A stretch of 64,000 nt of DNA. Source: Protonemura montana (lineage: Eukaryota; Arthropoda; Insecta; Plecoptera; Nemouridae). Location: positions 20,623,225-20,687,224 of the forward strand of contig OX387606.1 in assembly GCA_947568835.1 (NCBI GenBank), read 5' to 3'. The notes beneath the pieces were generated by a model that saw only the letters and a list, made by a program, of their open reading frames with translations, was not told the DNA's origin and did not search any database. Shown in pieces: positions 11,501 to 25,200 of the stretch. A program made the position numbers and the translations under genes. The stretch's first letter is position 1, and the number at the start of each line of letters is the position of its first letter.

Positions 11501-14500
11501 TTACTCTCTCTTTAGTTTCTACCATCTACATCTTTCTCCCGATTCTGAATAAGCAAATTAACACACCTCACAATAGGCTTAGACAGAAAGTTCGCGCCCT
11601 AAGGGAATAGTTAAAGCTGTGTGTTTGATAGCTTTTGATCAAACTTATGGACGAGACTTCAGAATTAGGGCGTGTTTTATCACTTCATATCGTTTAATCT
11701 GATTTTTCATAGACATAACTGTACTTGTGCAATTGGTACAAAAAATCAGTCTAGATCAAAAAGTAAAATCCAAATGTTAATAATCTGAAGCTGAAATTTA
11801 GGTGCGTGTCCGTCTACACGCTAAATTTTAGTCGTTGGATTGGAATTTTCGATCCAAGCCATTTAAAATCGCGTTAAACACAGTGAAAATCCCAGCGGTA
11901 ACCCGAATAGTGAGGTATATTAGCCCAAAACCGAAGCGCGGAAATCGAAACCAACGCCAGCGTCCGTTCTTTGTTATTAAATTTTATTATTATTTCGAGC
12001 CCTGAAATCGTTAGTTGTTCACAATTATTTTCGCTAAACGATCAAATTACCCAACGCGTCGTTCCACTGGTTTAATCGGATGCCATGTCTGGGAACGTTA
12101 GCGCTCGCCGCTCACTTCGCAGCCAAATTACTGGCAAGGTAATTTTTTCACACAAGGTTATTAGCTTGGGCTGTGGTTTAAGGGCTGCGGCGTACCCCCG
12201 TACGCAAAACGAGCCGAGGCGTGACATGCGATTGATCAATCACGGTGCCAGCGTCAACACTGGGGGGTAAAAATCATGTTGGCTTTCCATGTACGGTGCT
12301 AGTCGAGAAGAAAACTGTCGTGCCATGGAAAATCAAATATGTTTACAAGACAATCAACACTGCATGCAATGCAAGACACGTAAATTTGGTTTAAAGTAGC
12401 TTTAACCCCTCTTTGTGTTTGTGTCTTAATCGTCTTTGTAATTAAGAAGCTTTTGGCTGGATTTTATTTTTTCTAATTTCACCCAACTGAAGGTCAGAAA
12501 GTTTGTCACCCTGATATGAACTAGAGTAAACATCTGAGACGCAAACTTTTTAATTGGGGAATTTTTTCCTCGGCGTTGATAATTACTGCGCCTGTTTCTG
12601 ACGCGTCGAATTTTTCCGTTACAATTTGGCGTCATCTGGGTGGGCGTCGGATGAATTACTGCCGCAGGAACCGGGTCAGTAAAGAAAGACACTGCTAGAA
12701 ACTGCAGCAGACAAATCACCGTTAATAACCACCAATAATTTATGAATTGACAAATCTATTGTGGATGGTTAGAGTAGTCCTTTTATCTCAAGTTTCTACC
12801 CAGGGACAAAGTTTCCGTTCAAACCACGTCACATTGTAATCGAAACGAATAAAAGCAAATGCATCGGCGGCAACTTGTTAATGTAGTTTAAAGTCTCAAA
12901 AACTTAGACAACAGATATCTAAAACTTTGTCTCGGAAACTAAGCGTCGCGTCAGTGAGAAATCTCCTGTCGTTCGCCGTCGCCAGCGTCACCTATATCGC
13001 GTCATTAATCAATTAGTTGGACTGCAGAAGAAAAAAAAACTTCCGGTTTGTTGTGACGTCTAGAGCTGTAAACATGAACTGTATGTTCGTGATTCTTGTG
13101 TGTCACTTTTTACACACCCCAGTCTCGTTCGCCTTGAATTAACGACCATTTTGTACCTCAAACATGCTTTTCAAAATAGATTAGACTAGAATCGAAAACG
13201 AGCTAGCACAAAGGTATTACCATTGATGAGTATTGCACTTTACCATCGCATTTGTACGACGTCTCGTGTGCCATTTTTCTCCCATTATTTTCTACTTCAC
13301 AACCGAAGAAAAAAACTAGTCATATTGATTACACATGCCACCTTCTTCGCGATATCAATACTGTGTACTAGTAAAATGGCGACGATCGATCAATCTTGAT
13401 GTATATTACGGCAAGATTGCTGAACCAACCCTCAATTCAAAGGCAAATGGTCAAATTTCCTCCATCCTTCAAGAATATTAACTTGCCTTGCGTCGCAGAC
13501 AAAAAGATCACCAAGCAATACCTTCTCAATTAGACTTCTTCCAAAGGGTGGGGAGGGGGGACTTAAATTTTAGTTAGGGTAATAAAAATTTCGTCCACTT
13601 ATTCGCCAGATAGGTAGCAGCCCAAAACGGTGGTTTGGCCCCACGACCATCGCGTACATGTAGTACCTCTAATTGGCGGGTGCACATCGCGTGCATTGAT
13701 TCGCTCGACGGTAGCGGCCAAGGGGTGCAGTTGCACATTGTTCTAAGCTGTGTATGCAGCCTGCTACCTTCTCTTGTCGTGCTGACGCAATACGTGATAA
13801 TAGGTACACCCAGTCACTGTATTAAACCCCATTAACAGCATGATTGCTCGTGTAATTCTAGCGAGGAAATCTAACTACCTGTTCAAATGCTAATACGGTC
13901 AAATAATTTCCCCATCTGACACGGGAAAATTCAGGTAAAGTCCGCTCCAATTAGCGCCAAGAACCGAAAGCAATTCACCTCTCTATATGCAAGTCGTGAG
14001 AAAGTGAAATCGTAATAACGCTTTATTTGTTAGAAGCACGCAGCGAAATAAATGTAGCTCATGAATATTTAAGAATTAAGAGTCTTGATAGACATTTTAA
14101 GGGTGGTTATTTCAGTGGCAATCAAGTTTTTGTGATCAATTTACCGGTCCGTGTCGCGTCGCGTTCAACTCCAATGTCAGCAGGGACTAAACGACAACTT
14201 CATGGGACCATGTTTAGTTAGTTTTTATCTGATTCGATCATCACTGTTAATGACTGGCACCCTTATTGCACCCATTTAACACGGCACTATAAAACGCTCT
14301 CTTCTATACCTACCCCATGCCGAGTTCAAATAACGAAGGAAATGCAATCGATACATTTTAATTACACCACGATGCAGCCTCCCTCGCTGCCCGAGCACAA
14401 TAATACTTTGATTGACACCCAGTTAAAATGTTAATAAAAACAGGTGGATCGGGTCACATGGCAGAGAACCGGGACATACAACACATAAAACAATGCTATC

Positions 14501-17500
14501 GAGCTGACGCCTTGTACCGGCCAATCGTGTCCGCTAAATCTCATCCATTTGAATGTCCACTAACTCAAAATAAAATATCCCTACGGGCACAGTAACAGCC
14601 TATTGTGTCGGCCCGGTCACATTGACCAATTAAAAAGTGCCATTTTGTTTGCAGATTTATCCTATCTGCTTTATCATCAACGTTTCCCGTCCCGTCCCGC
14701 CCGCCTGTTTTTGTGTCTGTTTTATCTAGGCTAGATGCATGCTAGAGTTTTGCCCTTGGTAATTGACATTTTATGACAAACTCATTTAATAAACTGCGAT
14801 TGCGCGCGACTATTTGCTCCGAACGGGCCAGATGCGTGTAGCGAGAACAGGGGAATAGCACGGGAATGAATTACCGTTGTCAATAACAAGTATTTGTGGT
14901 AATACCTTTTGAAAAGACTCAGTGCCATCGATTTTTATCACTGGCAATACTTTTTCACCATTATGTCGTTACGTAAAGCATCACTATCTGCAACCTGCGG
15001 TTTATAGTATTTCATAAAATATACTTTGCTGCGGTGCAAACAAAATCTAGAACTCGCCCGAGTGCGATAAACTTAGCCATTTACCTCTTTTCGGGCTCTA
15101 CGTTTGGTTGTTACCGGCAAACCAGTGTTTCTTTTTTACGACGAATCCGATCTAGTTCGGCCGGAGGGTGCCACCCAATGCACGGAAAATCCGACTCCGA
15201 ACCTTATCGAATACCCTTGCCACCACCACCCTTTCCCAACCTTTATTTGTTCGTCTTCATGTTTTTTCTTGATTGAGGTGACCTGGTTTCTTGACCGGAA
15301 ATATTACAAATAAATAAACACACCCCATAGTCTGCCCTAATGAAACGCGTAAAGAATATCTTAGCTGCTTACTGACGTTAAGTTAGTTCACTCTAAACTC
15401 TACAGCGATGATTGTATTAGCTTCATCTGAGCACCAGACCTAAGTACACTTTGTCAATCGAACCCCATGCACTGCATTACATTTGAATCGCCAACGATCA
15501 CACGCATACCAAGCCTTGGTCAATGCGATCTCTGATCGTTCTGACAAGACGCGTAATTCCTTGGGTGCTCTTCAATTACTGCAGACATGCCAAGATGAAT
15601 TCCAAGACATGACCACTGACTGCCAGCCAAACGTCGTGCTCACCAAGCTTTCCCGAAGACGCCCTCTGAGGGTCGTCGCCTCAACCATGACATGCAGATT
15701 ATGCATTTCATATCGACTGTTATTGCATGCATCTGTAATTCGAGTTATTCTAAAATTCGCTTCGTTTATTCGTTTATTTATTTCGCTTCCTCGCTTCGAA
15801 TTAAATCAACCAGAATTCAAGTTGAAGGACAAAATTCTCTCTGATTAACAAATATTTTTGTTTTCCAGGTTTGCAGCAATCGTTGTCTCTCGCTGCCGGT
15901 CAAGCCGTTTCCCTGCCAGAGGATGCTTTATTTTAATCAAAACGTTCTTAAAACACAGTGTTATGATTTTACGACCATTTGTCAACGGTTCAGCATGCGA
16001 AGAATTTTCTCATTTTCACTTTCAATTCCGCGCTATGTTTTCTTCTATTACTCAACCCATACGCAATAATGCAACATTTTTGTTGATAGCGAGTGATTTA
16101 TTACGCTGTTATCGGATCGACGCGATCGACAGCCGCGGCTGACCACACAGCCGCGGCGAAAGAGCGGATTTTCTTTCTTGTTTTAATTTCCAACCGCCGC
16201 TTTTCAAGAGCTATATAAGCCGGCTCGAAAGCCCTATCTGACCCTGTGCCGGGCCCCAAGTGCGCGTGTTCCAATTGGCACTCGGAACAATCGGTCACTA
16301 TTTACCCCGATAGCTAATTATCGGGCACAGAATCCTATCTCGAGCGAAACACGGCGCCAAGAGTCATTGGGAAAACACGGCGGCCGGCCAGGCGAGGAAA
16401 AAAGCTATTCACGACTCGACCAGAGACGGTAGAATAACAAAAAGATCGAGAGTCTAGATTTCTGAATTGGGATTTAATTGAAAAAAGGGGAACAATAATG
16501 GAGACACGGGCTGCAAAAAGAAAAGCGTTCAGCGGATTTGAGATCCACCTCGTTAGATTACAAATGATGTCAGTATGAAATTGCTCGGGGTTTCCAAGCT
16601 CAGAATTGTCTCACGTACTACCGGAGATATAAAACTCTGTCTCGAAAAGGTAACTCGCCCGCGATTTCTCGACCGGAATCAATAAAGACTTGTTAAATTT
16701 TGCAATGGAAGTGCACACATTGGCCGCCGGTGTAAATAACGTGGCAGGTCGATTGAGTGTAAAGGAATACCTATCGCACCAACCCGTGCCCGCGCCCTAT
16801 AGTGGGTACCTGTACGTAACACTTCTCTCACTTGGCTTCTGCACGACGTGTGGGGTGCACAATTTACTGCCCACGCCGACTTGTGCATTGCCCCAAGGAG
16901 CTCATCCCATGCAGTCTATTTTACCTCAAGTCGGCGGCCAACCCCTTTGTTGCACTGCAGGGCTGTCCGAAAAGGGCTACCCTAGCCCCACTTTGAATTT
17001 ATTGCCCTGGGTCCTGGATTGCTCTGGGGATGCGCCGTGCTCTGGGAGCCACGGGTAAAGGATACAATGATGGAGGCATGGAACACGATATACAGGGAAT
17101 ATTTTATATCGTTTCGTAAGTTGCTAGAAAGTAGACAGCGTCGGAATAAATCGCAAATTTTGTACGCTTTGGAGCGGTATTGCCCCGAGTGTTTGATCGC
17201 TGTTGTGTTGCTCCATACGACGCCCTGGTTAATTAATCTATTTTCAGTCTTAAAGACTTGTTTCCTTGTCAGTTTAAACCAATGCGTTTAAAACTTTAAT
17301 GTTTAGTTGTCTCAAATCTAGTTACAGGAAACCACATATGAAATTACCTTTCCAAAATCTTGCAAGTTGTCTAGCAATTTCTAGCTTGGATCTCGTTCTT
17401 TGTCTGTCGTAACAAATCTCATCTCTTTACATGCAGTGTGACGAGCGGAACCAATTAAATTGGTGCTCTTATGTCTTGTGTATTATTATGAGCTCCTCTC

Positions 17501-19806
17501 TAACAGGGGCTGTTAATTCCGCTTCGACTGAAACAAAATAAACGCTGGCACGAGATTTTTTTCACCTGTGTAACTTTGAGCAAATAGCCGCCGGGCAGCG
17601 AGGTCCAATTAAGCTAGGGCATGCTCATTATTCAGTTAGTGTGATATTCCAAAAGTTAAACCAGGTTGTAAATGGTAGCACTGCAGAATGGAAGATATAT
17701 ATATATACATAGAGATAGAGAAAACCTTTGTTTGCTGACGAACTTACTTTGACCCGTTATAGTTTGATCGCTCTCGATTTTATCGACTCTTGATTACTTC
17801 CAAGTTAAACAACAGCGTTTGTTTTTGCTATTGTACCTCCGACAAGTTGTTGAATTTCAAAATCTATGGACGCAACTTTTCCATGACATTCAATTCAACA
17901 ATTTCGCTTGTCAGTTCAATCAAGTTTTAATTAATTACAGCATATATTGAATCAGTCATAAACTTACTTCAAAGGCGTCAGCTCGCTTTTCACTGGGTCT
18001 GATGGCCTTTGTGGAAAAAGATACAAATTGCGTTCGCACCAAGAGAGTCTTAATATTACTCCTAAGCCCGTGCTGAGAATTCAATAAATAAGCTGCACCC
18101 GTATATGCGCTCTCCTATAGTTGAGTTAAATGCATTTCCAGCACAATGAGCCATAAGTATTTCTTGGATGCACTTAACTCTTTGTTCTGAACTTGCCATC
18201 GCATATTCAGCAATGTATGCAACCTCATCTTTTTTTTACCCTTCTCAACAAGGCGCATCGCGACATTTTCAAAGCAAGCTGGTGAATTTACAAACACTGC
18301 CAAAAGCCATTTGCAAATCGCTATTAAACGTGCATTTTGTTGCTAATCGAAAAAAAACGAAAAAAAACGGACGTATCCGGAAAAGCGCCACACTATTTTG
18401 TTTCAAACTTACACATACACACACATAATTCGTTTCGTTCCTGCCATTCGCGACAGTAGCTGTGCTTAAATCGATCGCCGTCCCAATTACTAGTGAACAG
18501 TGACAGAATATTCACTGTCCTCGTGTACGCGCTATGTCTCCGACATTTTGCATTGTGTTTGCGTTGGTGGTTTCGACACTTGATAAGCCTCTGTGGGGCA
18601 CACTGAAAATAATTAGCACGTAACATTGCTAATGAACGCGAATCTGACACGGGCAGACGGCGTCGACGTCGGCTGCCGAGCAGCTCGACGGTACGAGGTC
18701 GCCGAAATCTGCACGAATCGAGCCCTTGATAAGCCGTTTCGAACGTCTTCCACGCCGCACGGCGTGTTGTAACATGTTAATGCTCTCGCAGGGTGGCCTG
18801 GCCTCCCTTAAAGATATCGTTGTATATGTACTACGCTACCCAGCCCCGGCACGTAGAGCGAATGGAGGTTGAAAAATGTTTACTAACTATAAATAGAGAG
18901 AGAAAAGTGTGCGAAATTGAAACCTTCTGACTTTAAACGAGTATTGGGAAATATTTATAGCGCGCTTGGCGTGAGGTTTTTCCGGTGAGGCCACTAAGTC
19001 ATTTCCTTTTCAGAATTCCCGTGGTTTTTCCCTAAACGCCAACACTGTGCTCGCGGAAAATGGGCCATGACGCGCATTTATGTAGCATTCTCAAGCCAAA
19101 TGGAAATTAATTTCGAAAAAAAAATCCAAAACTGTTGTAAATATGTACAGGAACAAAATACAAACAACGGCTTTTTATGAAAAGGTATTTCACTTCCTGT
19201 TTGCCCAACGTAATCACGTTCGTCAGATGACGTCGAGATCTCTTGGCGAGGATGTCAGAAAATTTCCTGAACACGTCGGTAGTGACACATTTCTCTGGGA
19301 TTGTGTGGGTGCCAGTAGGTCTGGCGATGCCTACCACTAGCCACTCAATTAGCCATGGACCGGCTGGACATCTTAGCCAAAGTATGATAAGGCACCACGC
19401 TCGTCAAGGCTGTGCCGAAAGGACAATCCGATTTGTCCAATTGACAATCCTGCGCAGAAGCTTGTTTGTGTTCTCGTCTTAATATAGTGCCTAAGCTTAC
19501 TTCCTCGCAGATAAGAATTTCGGCACCACTAGTAGGGAAGACGAAGGGTCATTTGAACATACAGCAAGTACCTACTTCTGGTGGATTTCTACCAAATATT
19601 ATCGAGTCGGTATTCAACTATTTCACTTCGAATAAAATGCGAGACAAGCGAGATGCAAGCAACGATGCCTAGAATGATGACCAGTCCAGAAAAGCGCAGT
19701 AAAAAACACAAAAAAGGGCATTAATACAGAAGGGCTGGTCTCGAGAGTCAACACCAAAGTTCTTATTCCTGTCTATTTCCTTACTCTATTTAACCTATTG
19801 ATGTAA
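10217..19806. other. Long non-coding stretch
   Basis: No exon could be supported on either strand over about 9.6 kb. There is a CT microsatellite at 11,450-11,496 and a TATATATATATACATA tract near 17,698. A TATATAAG word near 16,212 could be a TATA box, but no downstream coding start was recognised. The longest frames (for example 16,690-17,058 plus) have no recognisable domain and are probably chance. Confidence 0.5.
11450..11496. repeat. (CT)n microsatellite
   Basis: About 47 bases of uninterrupted CT dinucleotide repeat, followed by CACACTTACTCTCTC. Simple-sequence DNA; likely polymorphic in length. Confidence 0.95.
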
Positions 19807-19809
19807 TTA

Positions 19810-20010
19810 AACAGGACGTTTTTTAGGGGATTTTAGTGCATTTGATGAGAATGACAGATCTCTAAGGAGTCGAACCAAGAGGCTGTGAATACTCACAGTC
19901 ACTCTCGTTCCAGTGACGAAATTCGACCACGAGTAACTCAAAATTGACATTGGATACGTTTTATGCTGAGAAATAATACTTTTTAATTGCAAGTGCTTGC
20001 AATGTAAAAA
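19810..20010 (-). repeat. Dispersed repeat copy
   Basis: Read on the minus strand, the segment about 19,830-19,920 is close to identical to plus-strand 60,874-60,968. Shared words include GAGTGACTGTGAGTATTCAC and TCATTCTCATCAAATGCACT, with about one mismatch per 15-20 bases. Similarity continues more weakly through a TTTTATGC word to a TTGCAA-N4-TTGCAA word at about 19,987-20,002. The conserved part holds two small hairpins (GTCACT/AGTGAC and TGTGA/TCACA). This is a dispersed family, probably non-autonomous. No ORF. Confidence 0.7.
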
Positions 20011-22229
20011 TATGTTTCAAGACAAAACACTTTTTCTCTGAACCAAAATAAACAGTTTGGTACCTTCATAGATAGTAGACAATCTAGTCTGATTTCAGAC
20101 CTAGATGCACCTTGTTGTTAAAGGTGGAGAAAATATCGGTACCTACAGCCTGACAAGCTTTAAACAAAAATACAGTACAAGAACATACCAATGCCAATAT
20201 TGTAATTTTATTAAATTGAAATTGATGCAGTTTCAATCTTTGCAAGGCACGTTAACTCCAACGACATATTAACAGAACGAATTCTTCTCGGAACTTCGAA
20301 TCACTTTCAGTTTCTAACGTCGCATAGCCAGCATACATATATTGCCAGGATCGGGTATTTACATAAAGGCACATACACAAGGAATTATTAAATAAAGGCA
20401 CGTGAAAATTCTGCACATAAAATTAACTCTTGGTTCACCAATATTCAACGATTGTTCCATAGAGTACACACATTTGAAAAACACAGTTCATGAAAACAGA
20501 CACCAATTATGACCAAATGTCCACACAAGTTTGGAAGTAATTTACTATATTTAATTACAAATACTCTCTTCTACTTCTCCACACTGATGAGCATTCAGGA
20601 TCCACACAGGTAGACGTCCATCAAGTGACGACACCAATGCAGGTGGTCTTGTTGGCATATTGTGCCAAGAAGTTGGCATGCTTATTGGAGCATATGCGAA
20701 ACATTCCATAACTGTAAGTGAAAAACATAGGATTAATGGTCTTGTAAGATTATTTGGAAAGAAAGCAACACAATTCTTTCGCCAAAAACCAAAAACTCGT
20801 AAGGCACCTCGTGGTTGAAATTTTCTAAAGTACAGCGTAGTTTTTTTGTTTCAGCGCACAACTGACTATTCAGCTTCCAAGATTCCTAAAATGAGGAAAA
20901 TTTCAAATTTCACACTTTCCACAATGGGCTGTGTGGCACTGGCCTAATTATTACATTGGTTTAGTTTAACATTATCGCATCTCGTATTATTGTGTACACC
21001 TTCCGCACCTCCACAACCTATTGGAAAACCATTTCTTTTACATACTCTTCAACAAGTGCATAACTATTAATTAAATGGATTTAGAACCTCAGCCGCATCT
21101 ACCTCATTACCGCATCTACAATCCATATGTGAGGCAAAATTAAATTAAAATGTAAGTTAGGATGTTGAGTAGAGCTCAACATATTACTATTGTATACAAT
21201 AATTGACGTGCCATGAAAAATTGCATGTAAGATCTTTACCAATGCAATAACATTGTTTGCTTTAGACAATCACTTTCAAGTTCAGGTCATGGTACAAACT
21301 AAGCGGCATTAACTTAAATTGTTCACATAACCATCTTTTAGAGGATAAATGCACAATGCCTAAACAGACACAACATTGCAAGGCACTTAAGAAGACACAT
21401 TATTAAATTCATCAAAGTCTTAAAAAACATTAATGGTGCCAAAAGGCTGGTAAATAAACTAGGAGGAAAGAAAGAAATGCTTCTTACAAAGGTAAAAATA
21501 ACTAATTGCAAACACAGTTGAGAAGTACTTGGATGGTGAGAGATTTCTTTTCATCACTGGCAACCTGTCATTTCTACCTTGGCAAGTTAAATTTCCTTCT
21601 TTCAGCAAATTCTAGATATTGACTGCACATAAACAAATTACAAAATATAAATTAAGTATCAAAGTTCTATTTCTATATATCAAAATATATGTGCAGAGAG
21701 CATAAAACTAAACTTATTACAAATCATACATCCCTCGAAAGGTATGTGGAGAAAAGAGATTGCACGGCAAGCTAACTTTGACTGATCCAATGCTTGAACC
21801 AGATTTTTACAAGAATTTGTTCACTTCAAATGTAATTAACAGGTCAAAATGAATGTATCGTCAAAGTCGCCGCAAACAACAGAAATTTCATTATGAACAC
21901 AGGTTTATTTGGCCGTTCAGCTTCGGAAATATAGATTTGTAGACAAAAACAATTGGAGGTTTTGTAGTTTCAAACACATTACATCTGTTGCCCTACTGTG
22001 TGTTGAATTTGTACTGATTTTTTAAGACGACATAACGACATATTCTCCAGCTATAGCGGCCATGCCAAACCAGTGCTTGTGTATCAATCATAAGTACGCA
22101 TTAAACACGCAGTGGGGTGGAAAATGCTAGCCACTCGAAACGAGTAACAGCCTTAAATCTACCTTTCTGAAGCTGGAAAGCCACTTATTGTGTGTCCGTT
22201 TGAGTCACAACTTTCTAACGAGGGACAGT
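20011..22229. other. 3' flank and probable 3' UTR of MCPH1
   Basis: No coding exon seen. The part next to the MCPH1 stop codon is presumably its 3' UTR on the minus strand. The first AATAAA on that strand lies near 21,904-21,909, roughly 320 bases downstream of the stop. The rest is AT-rich DNA without recognisable elements. Confidence 0.45.
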
Positions 22230-25200
22230 TCACGTTTGGATCTTGTATTCCGTTATAGGCTTCAATTCAGCGGCTTGGATCGTGTCGAGTATCCACGGAA
22301 CAGTCACGTATGCAGTTGACTTGTTGTGCCCACTTTCTCCGACAATAATCTTGGCCATTGCCGTAGAAAACGTGATCTTGCCGCCGCAGAGACCAACCAA
22401 TTCGTAAAGATCCTTCCGAGGCTTTGCTGTCTTGCTCACGAAAATCAGGCCGCAGTCACCGAAGAAGTCCGGCCGGTAAAAAGGGCTAAAGGCCATGCGT
22501 TCGTAACGGCAGAGCTGTAAACATGGGACTAAATTAATCTACAGTACGGCGTGTAGAGATCTACAATTAGGGGTTTCATAAAAACAGGTAATATTACAGG
22601 TAACTGTACCAAAGAAGCCTAGATGTGATGGTTAGAGAAGATGATGTTCTGAAATAAAGAATTCTCTTTAGGAAATAATGGAAATAGAACTGCTTTCTTG
22701 GTGTTAAGTTAGCCAAATGGATTCTCGCAGAATGAAACTATGAAACGAGGAACAGAAAAGAAGGGACGTAACTTACCGAGGATAAGAAAGCTGGTTACGA
22801 TGCAGAAAGTTGTACGACATCTGGGCTATGTTGCCTTGTTCAGGTCGAGTGGAAGAATCTACACTACCCAAGAGAAATGTTGTCAAGACTCTTCTGCAGT
22901 GGCCTACCATATAAGGTCCAGTGAATTTTGTAACCCTTTTCTTCCATCTCCCCATTAAGCTATTTGAAAACTGTCATTCTGGACTCGTAATGTGGGTCCC
23001 AGGTAGAGGTAGAGATTTACATAAAAATTAATGTATAGGAATATCAAAAACAGAGAAAGAAATATTCAGATTAATTCGATTGGAATAAAATTGTTAGCTC
23101 GGTGGATTGGTAAATATTGAAGATGTGGTACATGCAACAAATCCTAGAAGAAATAAATGAAATATGAATGGTTGGTGACAAAATAGTGATAGGAACAGAA
23201 AGCACAGAAATTTTTACGATTAAGTAAGTTATTCGTTAAAAATATATGCATGTCTTAGCTTTGCCACCAATGTGCTATTGCAGCATTGTTATGATCTCGA
23301 TTAAATGATAAAATAAAATAATGCAAATAGGGTGCCAGGAGGCTGGATATTTGTTGTGGTGAATGAGTAAAGAGAAATGGAGTGCAACTTCTCAGAGAAG
23401 AAAAATTTCTTTATCTGGTGCATTGCAGTGCAGTTTCAGTGCAGTTGACTTAGTCACTGAGAGAGATATTTATGTCTGTTGCTAAATAACCCTCAGAAAC
23501 AAAGACAACTTTGCCGTAACATAAAATCTCGTCCAGTGGGCACCACGCGGCGGCAATTTTCTTCTCCGATAAGTTGTGCTTCCTCTCTCTTTCCTTGTTC
23601 ACAACAAAAAATATCAAGCCTCTTCGCTCTCCTTAATTATGTTGTAAAGTATAATTTATGGATAAAAAAAAATATTAAAAAAATAGTTGAACAAAACCAA
23701 AGGTACCTGCACAGCAGGCGAAAAGTCGGTCCATTCAAACTCGTCCTCAGCAATCCACCGACCGGCCTCCAAAGACTTGAGTGCCCACATCTTCTTGACG
23801 ATCCAGCAACCCCTCGCGATGCCACGCAAGATGTTGACAGTGCGACGAGTGCAAGTATCCAACGACACAATATGAGTGGTTTTACGGGTCACTTTGTCCT
23901 CCACCTCGAACCCACCGAGCTCTTTCGCTATCCCCTTTATGACTTCCACTTCCCTGGAAGGAAACAAAACCGACATTCAATTTAAAAGTGCCCGTGTTAT
24001 GCCATGTTTTACCACACGTTGATATGCTTTCTAGACTTTGCCTGCCACAGGTGATTAAGGCAGCAAACGTAACAGTGGCAAAACATCTTTACTATTGCAG
24101 CCTAATAACATTGCTTTGCTACTCTGGGTAAGATCTGTAATTCCACTTTCATCTGCCCTTTACGCACTATGTCAAACTTTGCTATGCTACGCTTTACGTG
24201 CTGTCCTATGCTACGTAGTCCATCTTGTATCCTACTCTATGCTATGCTATACTAGTAGTCTAACTCGTATGCTTGCTTCCTGCAGTCTATCTTCTGTTGT
24301 GAACTGTCAGTTGCTTTTAAAACTTCTAAATGATAACACGACATTACAGACATTCCATTATTTTTATCAGAAAAGTATTATTGAGGCATACTCATGATTC
24401 AGGCTCGAACAGACAATGGTGGGAAGAGCTGTGCCCGTTGGCAATGTGTGAAATTTGGTGTTAGTTTTCGCATTCGGCTTTGGTTTCGGCGGAGCAAAGA
24501 AGCCCGAGCTCCTTCGCGAGTTTATACGCTCTTTTTTTCTAGCACTTTTAGTTCTCAAACTCGAGGGGTCGTCCAGTATTGCGTTGCCAATGCACGAAGT
24601 GATGTCCATGTCTACCACAGGAGATGCTGCCAGCGTTTTATGCTGCATCTTGTTGCGCTGAGATTGCTGTGAACTCTCGGAATCAGAGCTGGAAGGTAGA
24701 ATCAGCACCGGAGAGTCGTGAAGGCGTGGGACATTGAACAGCTTTCGAACTGCTCTCTGTGACACAGTGGGTTCCGGTGTGCACGGCAAGTTGTCGATGG
24801 CTACGTCCGTTGTTTCCAGTGCAGGGTGTCTTGCAGCTTCCATTTTCCGAAGCTTTGCAGGGGGCTGCCCGGCATTGGATTCGGCATCGGAGTCTATTGG
24901 TCTCGTCGCGAAACAGTGGGGAGTTTTTGTAGTAAAAACTTGACAAGAAAAATTATTGTTTAGAATTATATCTGAACAATCGGAGTCGCTGGACTCTCTA
25001 AATAACTGAGCCATAGCTGCTTCGATGTTGTTATCCTCGTTACTTGAGTTCAGAGACTGATCGCTTATTAATTGCTTGGACATTTTAGCAGAACTATTTT
25101 GCTGTGGAGTCTTAATCCTCCGCATGAGTTTTACAGCAAGAGGGACTGGAATCATGTCTTCTTCACTAGATGTGGGGCTGACTGATCGTTGAATGTAATC

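Noticed and set aside
16690..17058. Plus-strand 122-aa frame with several Cys residues
   Set aside because: No domain, no splice context and no signal peptide; codon pattern looks random.
23479..23985. Plus-strand open frame of 168 aa
   Set aside because: It is antisense to the MCPH1 exon encoding BRCT 2; the minus-strand frame has the conserved domain.
24170..24260. Degenerate GCTAT-type repeats in MCPH1 intron 1
   Set aside because: Irregular low-complexity sequence without a fixed period or flanking structure.
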